Part shown: positions 11,825 to 25,603 of the stretch, in pieces | Layout: each line of letters starts with the position of its first letter | How positions within the stretch are numbered: the first letter of the stretch is position 1 | Source of the DNA: Rotaria macrura | Taxonomy: Eukaryota > Rotifera > Eurotatoria > Philodinida > Philodinidae | Assembly (NCBI GenBank): GCA_900239685.1 | Contig: OENT01000456.1 | Location: forward strand, 1-64,000 | DNA: 64,000 bases | Direction: 5' to 3' | The notes under the pieces: model-generated | Database searches by the model: none | Seen by the model: the letters and a program-made list of their open reading frames with translations, nothing else | Told to the model about the DNA's origin: nothing | Program-made: the position numbers and the translations under genes

Positions 11825-14550
11825 GTTCAATCGAGATTAGTGATTTTAAATAGTATGTAAAAGATGAACGTTATTTAATTGAAATAGGTTTCTCGTGAAA
11901 TATTTAAACATATATCATATAATATAACGGGTGTATGATATGAGTCACAATGCTATCTTTGTCATAACACACAACACGATACTCATCTCATCTACGTCAT
12001 CTCATCATACATGATGAATAGATCAAAGATCTTTAGACTTAAGAAAAACTCATTCTATCTCGACACCAACACATAAGTCAAATATTATTGCATAAACTTG
12101 TACAAAGTACACACTGTAGTGTACCTTATGATTTGAGTTATGGTAGCAGATTACCGAAGAAATGACTTAGTGCTTGGAAAAAATATTCAAATAATCGGCA
12201 AGAAAAATACATACTATGTGTAATGAATAATATTCGTTATTCACTTTATTTGTAATCCATAGATTAACGATTCTGCGAATCAAGAATACCATATTCATTT
12301 TGCTATTAAATGTTAGGTAAGGTCAAAGAATAAAACCAGTCACACAGTGTGACATTTAAGTTGGCAATGCATTATTTTCGTATCACGCTTTTCGAAAATG
12401 AAGTAAAAGAAACGTGACCAAAACAATGGCTACACTGTGTAATGTTTTATTTATGTAGATATTGAACTAACAGCTGAATGTATCTGATTGTTATTCTTTT
12501 TTTTCTTTTTGCATTGTATAGTGAGCAGCGTTTTGTTTGATGATTCCTATTCTATTTTGATCTTAACAATTTATTATAGTAACAACTACGAATTACTTTA
12601 TTTCATTATTCTAGTTTTACATGAACTTACTATCAAGAAGCAAGTATTATACTTGAATAGTAATGTACAAGGAAACCAATATACTACATATGTTTCTCTT
12701 CTGACGAGTCAATTCTTTCTGACGGAAAGAAGAAGAAGAAGCAATGATGAATTCCGAAGAAAAACATCGCAATGTTCTATAATTTTATATTTAAGAATAT
12801 CGATGAATCGTTTCATAAGAAGAAACGTAAGCATTGTCGTCTCTTAAATCGTTTTACCGAACAGATAGACTATCATTGTGGATTAATGGTAATTCCGGGT
12901 CATAAATTATATTTTGAAAAACTTAATTATTTACGTAGGCATCGGCAAATATTTCATATTGTTCACTATCTTTTATTTTTGAACCAAAACTGTGCAACTA
13001 TTAAGTACTGATCATATTCGTTGATCAGTCCTCTCTATTCATATAATCCATTTCCATGATACAGAATATCACTAAGTAATTGCCACTTAGTCATCGATCG
13101 TGTGGTTTTGGTTGATAGGAATTGACGAACCTCTTCATTTCAAGACATACGAGCGATGTATACATTCCATGAACAATGCTCATATGTCAATCGAAAATTT
13201 CAAGGATCATTTGATTTTTCTTAGAATGAATGATATTCGAACATATTCACAATGAATATAGTATAAGGAATTTAGACGAGGAACATTTACAACGTTCATT
13301 TGATAAAAACTATTTCGTGAGCGACAATTTCTTTGATAATTGTTGTTCGTTTTTGAAGAAGTTACAGAGCATTTTAGTGCTTTTAAAGACGATTATGAGC
13401 AAGTGTCATACAACTTGCATTTGCTACTATCTGCTACAGATGATAGCTTCTCGGTAGTACATTATGAAGGCTATTTTCAGGTAGTTCATTCATTGATAAT
13501 AAAAGAGTTTCTCTTAGTTTTGATCTTGTTTAAATTGGCAAAACATCTTTTGAAACTACTCCAAATTTTAATTGTTCAGCGTTATCATGTATTTTTGGTG
13601 AAGTTACATATGATGAGACACCAAGGCAAAATGGCAATGATTAGCAAGAGATGTAGATTGAAAACTAAAACTTCGTCGAATATTTCCCTTGAGCAAGTAG
13701 TCGAGTAAGTTTAAACTTGATTCCAATCAAAAAAGTATCAGACCTAACTTGGCTAGGTGACTATTGATGATAAATATAGTATAATATAACTCTAATATCG
13801 TCAAATATTGATATATTCACTCTTAAATCAACAGAAAAAACCAAAATGTCGTATGCATGGCATAAAAGTATACGCATAAAATTTTCATGCATGAAAGTAT
13901 GAATGTTGAAAAGATAACATTCCAGAGTCTTGATAAATGTACTGAATATTACAATCAAGCTTTGTCTTATGTTGTATTGAAATAGAAGATTCTATTGAAT
14001 AATTTAACAGAATACAAGATTAACATCGATTTTTAACTATCTATTAAAACGAAATAAATAAAATGCATATCTAGTAGTTCAATTCAGCGTTTTGCATGAG
14101 TACATATTTAATTTGAGTCTTCTCATATAGTATGATCTTTTACACAGGATGACATCTGTAGAAAATCGAACAGATGCTAGAAAATGATTGGTATTATAAA
14201 CAGAACGAACAGGCGGATAATGATGACTTTGCACCCATCTATATATACATGTGTATGTATATTATTGAGTACATATTTTTCAATCCATAAGGAGCTTCTT
14301 ATTAAACGAAACAAAAGTTCTCACTATTCAAATGTCAGGAAATAACCATAGTTGCATGAATCTAAGTAAAAATAAATGATAAAGTTGAAAAAGAAAAGAT
14401 GAACTATTGTAAAATATTCGCTTTTATCAAAGTTTACATCTTTGCCTTTTCTATTTGATTCAAGAATAATTTTGCCTTAGTTCTCTATACATTTATATCG
14501 ATGTTTCTATTTTTATATTGATTATTATTTAGATTCGTTGTTGTATCAAT
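11825..14550. other. Intergenic region with a possible decayed coding stretch
   Basis: Mostly AT-rich sequence without recognised genes. Between about 12742 and 13705 several plus-strand frames look protein-like in turn (for example around 12790-12960, 13260-13340 and 13340-13490) but are broken by frameshifts and stops, so this may be an old pseudogene of unknown family. Upstream of ABCD4 the sequence at 14528-14533 ends TTTAG, a possible acceptor before the start codon. Confidence 0.3.
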
Positions 14551-17500
14551 ATGAGTACAACGAGCAGTTTCGACTATGTATTCCTAAAACGATTTGCTCA
14601 TCTTCTTCATGTATTTATTCCATTTTCTCGTCTTTCATTAAATGTTCATCATCCTCATGACCGGATTTATTCACATCCATTGATTCTTATTTTACTCATA
14701 CTTCTCAATGAAGTTGGTTTACAATTCATCATTTATCTTGTTGGTTTACTTCCATCTCAATACTATGTTGAACTAAGTAAAGCATCAGATCAACGTGATT
14801 TTACACTATTTCGTTGGTTAGTTATTCGGTCATTTGGTTATGTAATACTAAACGCATTTCTTAAATCACTCTCAACATTTTTATCTTCAATACTCTATGT
14901 TAAATGGCGTCAGCGACTCGTTCTATATTTACATTCATTTTACTTCACTCAACAACGATATTATCATTTATCGAATACGACCCAACAAAATCAAAATAGA
15001 AGCGATGATGATCGAATAGGAACATATGAAAACCATTCAATACAAGCGTAAGAAGCATAACAAAAAAAAAACGCTATATGTTTTTGTTTATCTTTTTTTA
15101 TTGAAATTCGACCTTTTTTTTTAAGCATCGACATTGGTGACCAAAATTCAACGGATTATATGCCAACGAATAGTTCACAATCGTCGATATCAATCAAAGC
15201 ACCCATAGACAATCCTGATCAACGCATAACTCAAGATGTTGATTCATTATGTCGGTCGTTATCGACAATAATACCTCTTCTTGTTATATCACCATTTACT
15301 ATTGCCTACTATAGTTATCGAACGTGGAAAGTAACTGGCTATTATGGTCCGTTATCAATAGTAATCTATTTTATATTATGGACTTTTATAAATAAAATCT
15401 TTATATCAGCTGTGTCGCGAACAATATTTCGACAGAATATAAGTGAAGGTAATTTTCGTTTTCTTCATACACAAATACGAACACATAATGAAGCAATTGC
15501 ATTTTATAATGGTGGTACATTCGAACATAAAAGATTTGATAGATATTTCGTTAACATACTTACACCATTACTTTATCGTCGAACTGTTCAAGAATTTTTT
15601 CTCAGTTTATCAACGAATCTATTCGATTATATTGGCAGTATCTTAAGTTATCTTTTATTAGCATTAGCAATATTTGTTTTTCATTTATATGATAACTTAT
15701 CGCCTGCTGAATTGGTTCGAACAATAAGTCAAACATCATTCCTAACCATGTATCTTATTTATCGTTTTAGTCAATTAAATGATTTGACAGATAAATTAAC
15801 AATAATCGCAGCTAATACACATCGTGTTGAAACATTTGTTGAATATATGAAAAATATTCATAAAACATGGTCAGAAAATCAAGTCCATACGTTTACACAA
15901 GAAAATGAAATTCTCGTTATTAAAAATCTTTCATATTCAACTCCGAATAATAGTAAACATGTTTTAATTAAAAATCTCAATTTAACTTTAAACAAAGGAC
16001 AACGTCTATTAATAACAGGTCAGATTTTAAATCTATTATTGAGAATGGAATATTGAAGATTTCATGCAAAGTTTAAAACTAAAATGAAAGACCCTATCGT
16101 TCGCTTAAAAATAGTAATGAACGTACTATTCAATCGAATAGTTACCATGTGAGTCTATATCGAATCGACGAGAAAATATTCCTTTAATTAGATAGAACAT
16201 AGACGAGTGCCAGATCTATTCATATAAATGTTTAATCGATACGTTTCATTTTCACATCAAAAAATAACGAATAAAAATTTCAATCTGACCTTCATTTTAG
16301 AGATAATACTCTCTAGTAATTTCGACTCTATTCTCGTCATGTAAACTGGCAGGAATAGGTTTTGTTTTGAAACATGTCACTGCCAAAAACAAAAATCGCT
16401 TGGCATAGATATGGAATAAGTCACACATCGATCTGACGGTAACATATTTGATATCGTGATAAAGAATATTATTCTAGGCCTCAAATATCAGTATACTCGA
16501 CGATTCAGTAGATTTACTCAAGGAGAAAATAACAGATTGAAATTTCTTTATTTTAATTTTTTAGCAAAAACTAAGCTTTAAGTAAAAAGTTGAGTAAAAA
16601 TAGGTTAAAATTCGAATCCAAATGACTATGGGATCGACTCGGGGTATACTTTTTTCCAGCTTTATGAATGTTTTATATGTACGTTTAAAATAATGAATAT
16701 CAATCTGTATCGATTGTTTTATTAGGTAAAAATTGTTAGAATAAAACAAAAACGTTTTCGTTTCATAACTATCATATGTAGTGACAGATTCGATCTCGGT
16801 ATCTCGATACTTAGTATCGTGTGATTGTTAAACATATTGAAATCATCTTGAAAAATTATGTTCGAATTGAAATAATTTAGTTATAGGTAACTTTTGAAAT
16901 CCTTTCAACGAAGCATTGCTTCGTGATGCTAGAATGAAATAAATAAATATATATATCCGAATCTGACAATACTCGATGATCAATAACACATGGTTATACT
17001 TCGCATCAATGTGAGATTATCTAAATGCCATCCTTAACGCCTTTTCTAAGATGATTACTTTGAATCGAATATTTGAAAAAATAAAACTTTATCAACTAAA
17101 ATACGTATAACTAAGCGAATAAATTTCAGCTGTACGATTCGAATATCAAACATTCGATTGTAAAATCACTGCTGTAGTTCAATCAAATTAATTTTTCATG
17201 TTATTGATGTAGAAAAAGCATCATACACGTTTCAGAGCAAATATTACTGGTCAATGATAATTATCATTTAGTTTTTCGATAAGAATGATATTTTATCAGA
17301 ATTTAAGCCAAATTTTGATGTGTTAATAAATCTAGTCATGAAGAGTAACCATCATGATTCATGAAAGTCAAAATTGTCAATATAGTTTGAAGATTATTCG
17401 TGAAAATAAAAACGGATTGCACTTTACTCTATCGAAATATTGTCGTAGTTTCTCCCAGCAATAGAAATTGATAAGCGTACTGTTTCAAGTGAGTATAGCG

Positions 17501-19035
17501 CCTAGTTGCGTATAAATGCCTACATAGCTTTTGAAATTTGACAGACTATGCTCCGGATTATATGTTTGAAATCCTTCATAACTAATTTCTATTCCATTTA
17601 GCCGTATTTAAGTGAGCGTTCTATATTGACTAATGTCTTTGGATTCAATGAATTACTCCATATTAAAAATATATTCCTATAAAGTTCACCATTTACGTAT
17701 TGCATACATTAAAAGGAGCTAATATCAGGAAAAATAGCAAGTTTAAAATTGCCATTTGTCTTTAAAACCAAATATTCTGGAAAACTCGATGTGAAACATG
17801 CGCTGATGTACACATGTTATCAACCTATGCCCGACCTCTAGCCATAGTAACGTTATCTGTATAAATAGTCCGTCACAATCATTATGAATGATACGTAGTT
17901 TCAGTGAACGGGTCACCAATGACTAATGAGGAAGTTTTCTTATGCATGCATCAAAAGAGATTAGAATTCATTCAGTGAACCTGTTTTCCACTGTATATAG
18001 TTTTACGCATGTCTCAAATAACATGAAATTACTATAACAAAAGTTGCTATAGAACTTACTGTTAGTAGTTCAGCATCTTCATCGAAACTATACGTAGTAT
18101 CTAAACATGAGAATCATTTCTATGAGTGATTTGTTTGTATCAAAGATCATTACAAACACATTGATGACACTTACCTAGGTGCGAACTGCAATAGACGTTG
18201 TTTATATGTCGTCAAAGATTGTAAATCCATAATATGTTCTCATAAAACGTGAGCTGCTTCCTTGTTTCATTTGTTGAGAATTAAAAACAATGATGTCTAC
18301 GATGCTGTATCTAAAATTAGAAATAATAAATTAATCTTCTTGTAAATATCAGTTGGAAGTAGATTAAATTAGAATTTTTAATACCTTAGGAATTTAATGG
18401 CCAGCTTCATTTTTCTATTAATACATAACTTGTATGTATCTATTTAAACCTTAGGCGATAGTGGTATTGGTAAAACATCTCTTTTTCGTGTACTTCATTC
18501 AATATGGCCAGTGAATATCAGTGGAACGTTTTCATATAATACTGCTCATGCGTTTTTACTGCCACAACGTCCATATTTTACAGATCAGTCACTTTACGAT
18601 GAGCTTTCATATCCTGAAGTTAAAAATCTACCAACAATAACACATCAAGCACAAATAGAATATCTTCTTAACGAATGGAATCTTATACATGTACTTGATT
18701 GCGTTGAATCAAGCGTATATACTTGTCCTAGATTTGCATGGCAAGATTTATTATCTCCTGGTGAATTACAACGTTTATCATTTGTACGGTTACTTTTTCG
18801 TCTATTGTCTCGTGATGATCATGAAACTTCGAAAATAAGTCTTGTTTTTCTCGATGAAATAACATCATCTCTTGATGTACAAATGGAAATGAAGATGTAT
18901 AATTATTTAGTAGAAAAAAATCTTACATTAATAAGTATTGGCCATCGGGAAACACTACGACAGTACCATCAAATCGAACTTAAATTACATAAACATGGAA
19001 AATATTCGTTTGAAAACCTTGAGCTATTAAATTAA
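14551..19035 (+). CDS. ABCD4: ABC transporter subfamily D member 4, lysosomal cobalamin transporter
   Basis: Three exons, 14551..15047, 15126..16018 and 18455..19035, give 656 residues (human ABCD4 about 606). The first two exons hold the transmembrane domain, including the peroxisomal-type ABC signature NPDQRITQDVDSLCRSLS. The nucleotide-binding domain has Walker A GDSGIGKTS (residues about 464-472), signature LSPGELQRLSF (about 563), Walker B LVFLDE (Asp near 597) and the H-loop in SIGHR (His near 627). The LSPGE form of the signature, instead of LSGGQ, is typical of ABCD4. Known role: ABCD4 works with LMBRD1 to export vitamin B12 from lysosomes. It is a half transporter and should dimerise. 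Intron 2 is 2436 bp, far longer than the others, and splits the first Walker A glycine codon. An AATAAA lies at 19155-19160. Confidence 0.92.
16019..18454 (+). other. Unusually long ABCD4 intron 2
   Basis: GT at 16019 and AG at 18453-18454 in phase 1. No coding domain, terminal inverted repeat or RNA gene was recognised inside. Its length contrasts with the 50-100 bp introns typical of the window, so an inserted and decayed element is possible but not shown. Confidence 0.6.
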
Positions 19036-19589
19036 AATCATTTTTTTTAATGTATCCTTAACTCAGGATGTAGAATTAGATGCATGATTAGAAGATTCGG
19101 TTTTACTTCGTGCAATAAATTCATTTGTTTCCAATTCGCTTCAGTATTTCTTAGAATAAATATGTTCTTTGTCTTTCTGTCTGTTCATGTGTGTATGTTG
19201 ACAGCAAATAGTGTGCTACTGTATTTCGATCTCCTTCTTTGATATGAACCATGTATAATAACAATTGAGAGCTATATTTGTTTTATTTTCATTGAAAATG
19301 AAGAGTAAGTATAGTTCTACGTGTTATGTTGTGTCGCCTGAACTTTGTTCTGGTTTGCCACGTCTTCATCTTTTTCTGACTATCATTGCGAGAGAGAGAG
19401 AGAGAGAAAGAAAGAACGAACAATATTTACCTGTCAATCATAAACATTCGTCCTTGTACTGCATTCATTTTTATGTCATCTTAACTAGATATAGTTTTCG
19501 TCGTAGAATAACAATGAAGATTTTTATACTTTAGTTATTTCTAAATAAAATACATGAATTTTATTTTACTTTTTAGATTTCGAACAAAC
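19036..19589. other. ABCD4-PDXDC1 intergenic region
   Basis: Contains the ABCD4 polyadenylation-type hexamer, a short GA microsatellite at 19389-19406, and TTTTTAG ending at 19576, a possible acceptor 13 bp before the next start codon. That acceptor would fit a 5' UTR intron or trans-splicing. Confidence 0.5.
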
Positions 19590-22500
19590 ATGACTTCAGA
19601 AAGTAACACTAGCGAACAAAATGGTCATGAAACTAGAAATGATGTTTCAGTATCACCATTTACATTGGATGCACAGCAAACAATTGAATTGAATAATCGT
19701 GTAAGAAATGATTTTATGTCTCATTGTTCATCATTTTTACGAGACAACGAAGAAGCTCATCAATGTGTTCAAATCGTGTGGAACAAATATTTACAATGCG
19801 TTGGTGATATAGCCATAGTAAATAAACAGATCTATAGTTTATCTTAGTTGAATCAACATTGTATACGTTTTCGTTTAGTCATCAGCTTTTTTTGATACAC
19901 TTCCATTCCATATCAAAACATCCGTGTTACCTAAATATCAAATCGAAATCATTCAATGGTGTGAAAATTTATTTCGCATTCATTCAACTGCACTTCTTTG
20001 TTCAACATATTACTCGGAAACATTTCAACGTGTTATTCGTTATGCATGCAAAACGGATCAATCGAAAAAAGGCATCATTTATATTCCCGTGGACTTCGAT
20101 CCAAATTTAAAAATCGATTTAACATCTTCATTATCAAATATAAAATTTGAGCATATCGCAAATAATCCTTCACTCGAGGACATGATTGATATTAATTTAC
20201 TTGAAAAATCTATAAAACGGGATGCAAATGATATAGATTCATATCCTTTTATGGTTATTGCAAATGCAGGTAATTAAATTGTGTTCAATAATCTCTCTAT
20301 CGTAAATGTTAATTACGTAGCATTCATCGAGTTCTAAATGTTTCGAGTAAGAAGCCGAGAGTGTGATAGAGTGGTTATTACTTCATATAATTTGAATCGA
20401 TTCGTACGTGAAATAAAATTTCAAAGTATAATCTTAGTCGAATTCTTATAGGAACATAATTGTTCGTAGTCAGAAGAACACTATTGAATGATATCTATTT
20501 TCAGACAGGTTACGTCATTTCACTATTTTACAGAATCTTCAAGTAATGACATAAACAAGTCGATTAGAAAATAGGAGCAGAAATCTGTAATGTATAAAAC
20601 TATCATTGCCTATCAATAACATGTATCATGCTGTGTCAAATAACAGAACGATCCTTATGTTTTCATCTCTATATTTTAACCCACTTTTGAATTGTGTTCT
20701 GTATCAATGCATGAATAGCATACTACGTTTTGTATTTTAAACAAATGAAATATTTTTCTGATTTCTATTTAGGCTCAGCATTGTTGGGTCATTGTGATCA
20801 GTTAACAAAAATTAAACAAATTTGCGAACAACATAATGTTTGGCTTCATGTTATCGGAGATTTATTAGGATCATTAGCATTATTAGGCACAATAAAAGAT
20901 AACGTTAAAATTAGTTGTGATAGTTTCACAGTCGATATAATGAAATTATTTGGTATACAAAATTTGCCATACTTAACTTTTTTTCTTCGATCAACAACAG
21001 ATGTAGACCAAATAGATGATAGAAAATCATTGGTAACATCACATCCACTCTATGACTTTATTCTACACAGTCCATCAATCAGCTTTTTAAGTGTATGGTC
21101 AATCAGTCAACGATGTTCAAATGAATCTGTATTATCTCATATGAAAATATCATTTGACTTAACTAATATATTAATGTCAAAGTTAAAAGATATCAAAAGA
21201 TTACGAATTTTAAATGACGATTATAATCAGGAGATTGATACTTATCAACGTATCTGTTCAGGAGATGCACCAAATGATGTATTACCAAAGTCTGTTGTTA
21301 TTTTTCGTTTTGAACCAGCTGATCTGTCAGACGTAAGTCTTTTGTTTTAAAAATAATCAGAATACGAATGAAATTAACTTTTATACTAATTAATATGAAG
21401 TCTTCGAGTGAAAAGATGAGTTTGTTTTGAATCTTGTCTTTACATTCTATAAATATCGTATTGTTCTCAACAGATGAAATCATTCGATATAGTTGTTGTC
21501 ATGAATATTCTTTTAAATGATCTATTTGAAGCATATGTTAAAAATTCTTTTCATGAATTTTTTAGAGTAGATCTTTTTCTTTGTGATTAAGACTGAGAGA
21601 ACAAATTATTTTCTTATTGCGCAAATCTCAATCTGTATTATGCTTCGTTAATAATGACTTGTTTATCATATTATACATTTTTCTTTGGATTCAATTCTAA
21701 AACCTCTGTATGGTCTCGGTTGATTCTATTTTGCAACTGTATGTTCCTTTCATTGAATAAATAGAATGAGTACAATCTAGATTTAAGAAACATTTATTTG
21801 TCAAATACATTTTAGTTTGAAAATATTGATGATTTACAAGGTTATATTGATCTACTCAATCTTTGGCTATTCGATAAACTTTCTCAACAATATCCGAGAA
21901 TGAATTTAGAATTACTTAAAAGTGTTCATTTTCAAATATTAAAATTTGACAATAAAGAATTAGATCGAAATCCAGCTCATGCCATTCGTTTTGCACCATT
22001 AGAACATTTACTTGATGTTATCGAACATAGTGATCTGCAACTATTTATCGAAGATATTCAACATTATAATGATATTCTTTTAGCAACCTTAAATGGACGT
22101 AAAAATCTTTCGTCGATGGTTTCACACTATGACAATCTAATGACAATTCCAATGCCAACTTGGGCTGGTATTGGAGCTGTTCGCTACATTCCAAGTCATT
22201 TAAATTCATCTGAAATTAATGAAACATCCATTAATGAAATCAATACGATTCAAGCTGAATTAGCAAGACAATTACAAACAAATGATTCAGCATATTCATT
22301 AAGTGGTGGAACTGGTGAACATGATTCGATGTTCTACTTACGTTTAGGTATGATAAGAAAATGTGAAGATCTCGATATATTATTGGAAAAAGTTCTACAT
22401 GCTGGTAAAGAAACAGAAACATCATTGAAATATGTTGAAGATATGGCAGACAAAATTCGAACAGGCATTGAAAAAGTTCAAAAAGATTTACAAGATGAAG

Positions 22501-22849
22501 ATTTGCAATTGTTTGCTCAAGAAGGCCTTCTTCGACATTTACCATTAGTTTCAAGTAAGAGTTCAATAAAAAGATCGACGGAATTATTTTTTTTTCTTTC
22601 CATTTCATATCTTTAGATATCATGTCATGGTGGAGTCCAATGCAATTGTCATCACCGTTGGCTAAAAAAGGTCGTTCATTTGATTTAAATTCTGGCCGCA
22701 TCGAATCAACTGAAGATACATATGTATATCGAATGCAAATTAAAAAACAATCCCCCCATGCACCAACACATAATAATAGTGAAGATGATACACCGACCGA
22801 TTCCAACCATATAGAAAATAAGGTGGAATCAAATTCGACTGACCAATAA
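19590..22849 (+). CDS. PDXDC1: PLP-dependent decarboxylase domain protein 1-like
   Basis: Five exons join in frame to 716 residues: 19590..19817, 19879..20269, 20773..21332, 21816..22554, 22617..22849 (human PDXDC1 788). Recognised by the conserved order of segments: NAGSALLGH near 205, WLHVIGD near 230, CDSFTVDIMK near 255-264, VVIFRFEP near 383, WAGIGAVRY, a coiled-coil-like acidic region, then LLRHLPLV, WWSPMQ, GRSFDLNSGRIEST and TYVYR near the end. The fold is that of group II pyridoxal-phosphate decarboxylases, but the family's enzymatic activity is not firmly established. Here too the usual HVDAA aspartate region reads HVIGD, and Lys264 is the only candidate Schiff-base lysine in place. 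The start is the first ATG after a TTTTTAG acceptor-like site; an in-frame ATG lies further upstream at 19554. AATAAA lies at 22991-22996. Confidence 0.9.
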
Positions 22850-25433
22850 TCTGTGATATTCATGTTCTACTGAACAAACCGATAAATATTTAGTTGAATA
22901 TTCCTGCTTCGTTTTTAATTTTGTGGTTCAATATTGATCTCATTAGTTAGATGTCTTTAGCTTTTGTTATAAATCTATGTTTCACTCTATAATAAATTAT
23001 TCGAACTATTCCGTCTGTTCGTAAAATCAACTGAAGATTTCTATTGACGACAAAACTAACTAGATTGCATGAGTAGATATATATGCACTACTTTTATTCT
23101 GAGATCAGCCATTACATTGTTTGATGTATGTACTATCTATGATATCGAAGTATATGCAGTAGAGTAATGTCATTATATGCAATGCCGATGAGTTTGTTTC
23201 TAATTAACGAGGTTTTTCTTAGAATAGACAGAGTAGAAGATTTCTCTATGCTTACATCGTTATTCGGATGTAGAATCTTTTCCATGCATTATCTTTAAAC
23301 AAAATTTGTCAAATTGCTCTTATATATGATATAATTTTTTTGACAGTAAAAACAAATTATTTGTTCTTTTTTTGTATGATTAAAGAATATTTCCGAAAGA
23401 TAAGAATATTTTTGATTCTATTTTATAATGATAGAATGAAAAGAATACATAATTATACTAGAAAGAATGTTTGATGTTGCTTTTGAAGATCGATTATTTT
23501 TAATAGCACATGATTATTCATTGGAAATTAATCGGCGTCATTAAAATATGGAAATTCACAATTCTTTGATTCATATTCGTTCTTATGTATCGATTTATAA
23601 AGTGCACTATTGAGTTATTTAGATCCTAAACATTTCTCGAGTGTTTTCTTGTAAGTTCACTCAAAATTGTAAACAATCGTATGACACTTGTTCATTGAAA
23701 ACATATCAACAACTAGTACTAACAGAATTTTGACAAGTTGTCAATGATGATCAGAAAAAAAGATGATTGTTGTTTGAGTTGAAAAGAAAATCATCCATAT
23801 TTTTCCAATGCAATCAAGAGCTTTCATTGTTACACAAACAATAATCATCATTAGATAAAAAAAAAAGAGAATAATAGAATCAGTTCGGAAAACAGCTCTT
23901 TCATGGTCTTTTGAGCGGTCGAAAAATGACAATTAGATTTTCTTTGATGAACTTATGAATGATCGAAAATCGGTAACAACGACTGTTGATTTCCGTCACA
24001 AGCGTAAGATTGTATCGAAAGCGAAACAAGTGATTGACTTTTACTATTCAAATCCAATGAAGCAAGAGCAAAGACATTTCTTTCACGCTTCATCTTGTTG
24101 ATGGAATAATATATTTTGTATTGATAGAAGCCATCATTTCATGTACATTTATATTCTATTACGAATTCTTACGACATGTTCTTTCATAGCATATTGTGCG
24201 TACTTCAGCATGATCTAAATAAATCTCATTTTCTATGTTATTAGCAATGATTTTTGAAGTACCCAACATCTTATGTCATATTCAATCTGAATTAGTGTCA
24301 TTAGTTTGTCGCTTTTCGTTTCATTTTACATTATCATTTTCTTCTTTAATATCATTTATCATCTTCTGAATGTTAAGAACTAATATTTCTTTTGTATTAA
24401 AATCAATATTGAAACATAAATTCATATAGACCTATTGTGTCATCCAACAAAAAAAGGAAAAAATCGATTTATTTTATCATGTTATTAAACGAAGATGGAA
24501 CATCCGTTTTGTCCTTCCGACAAAATCTTATATATTCATTGTCGATAAAAGATTACTATAATGTTGTTTATATCCGTTCTGAGAAAAAGAATTCTTTTGT
24601 CATCACTTTAATTGGTTTTGTTCTTATATTAATGTGAATGAAAAGAGAAATTTCCTATCTGTGATTGATAGCACAAAGGTTGTTAAAAGCTCAGAAAGGA
24701 AATTAAACGGCAACAATTGCAAGAAAAGTCGTACACACATCATAAGCCAATTTAAGGCCGAGATTTATCATAGATCGGCTTAGCTAAAATTTCGACTCGA
24801 CTAGTCTAATCTGAGATTGACCTAATGCATGTATATTTGAATAATCTACTACGGATGAAATATTGAATCTTGGATGAATGCTTTGTGTGAATAATTAATA
24901 AGCATTATATATATATATATATATGAGAAGGCAGTGACGCGATAACTGTAGCGAGAACGAAATGGCTTGTTTTTACGACGTAGGATATGTAGGTTCAAAA
25001 AAGATGGATCATCACCATCCGCCCATTATCATTAATGTCGTTGATAGAAGATAAAAAAGGAAGAGAGGATCCTTTTTTTCGCTATATGAATACTAACATA
25101 CATGACGAGAGAAAGAAAGGAAAAATCTGAGAAAAGAGAAATCTGGAAATGAACAAAAATGAAAATAAAAAAATAACAAATCTGGCATACACTGTGTGAT
25201 ACATCGCTACAACTCGTCCGTTCTTTCTTCTCTTCCTTCTTCATCTTTCTAGCTTCTTTCCTCCATTGTTTGTTTATCGAGATCTATCTTCTTAGAAAAG
25301 GGTGAGAAAGCATACGTAAAGATAAAATGTTTATAAATAAAAATCGAATGGACGAAATTAATTTATGATATCGATGAATGATCCATCACCGGGCTGACGT
25401 GTAGTCAGTCTTTCATTATTTTCGTAATGCAAC
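22850..25433. other. Intergenic AT-rich region
   Basis: No gene recognised apart from the 3' end signals of the PDXDC1-like gene. A TA microsatellite lies near 24907-24926. Confidence 0.5.
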
Positions 25434-25603
25434 ATGCATTTAACACAAATATTATTAACTTTTATGATCGGAATTCATAATCATGTCGTTTCTTTTGCTT
25501 CACGAACTGCAACAAACGAGCCGGCTGATTTAGAAGATGGTCATCCGAATCATCAACTATGGAAACAAATGTCTGATACAAGTCGTCATTCGACTTCTGC
25601 TCG
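25434..25603 (+). CDS. Orphan first exon encoding a signal peptide
   Basis: Open from ATG at 25434 to a GTAGGT donor at 25604, 170 nt, ending in phase 2. It encodes a hydrophobic leader (MHLTQILLTFMIGI) followed by a hydrophilic, acidic then Ser/His-rich segment. No partner exon was found downstream in the right phase, so the gene is incomplete. It could be the start of a secreted peptide or an upstream first exon of a receptor, but its phase (2) does not fit exon 2 of the channel at 29605, which needs phase 1. Confidence 0.35.
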
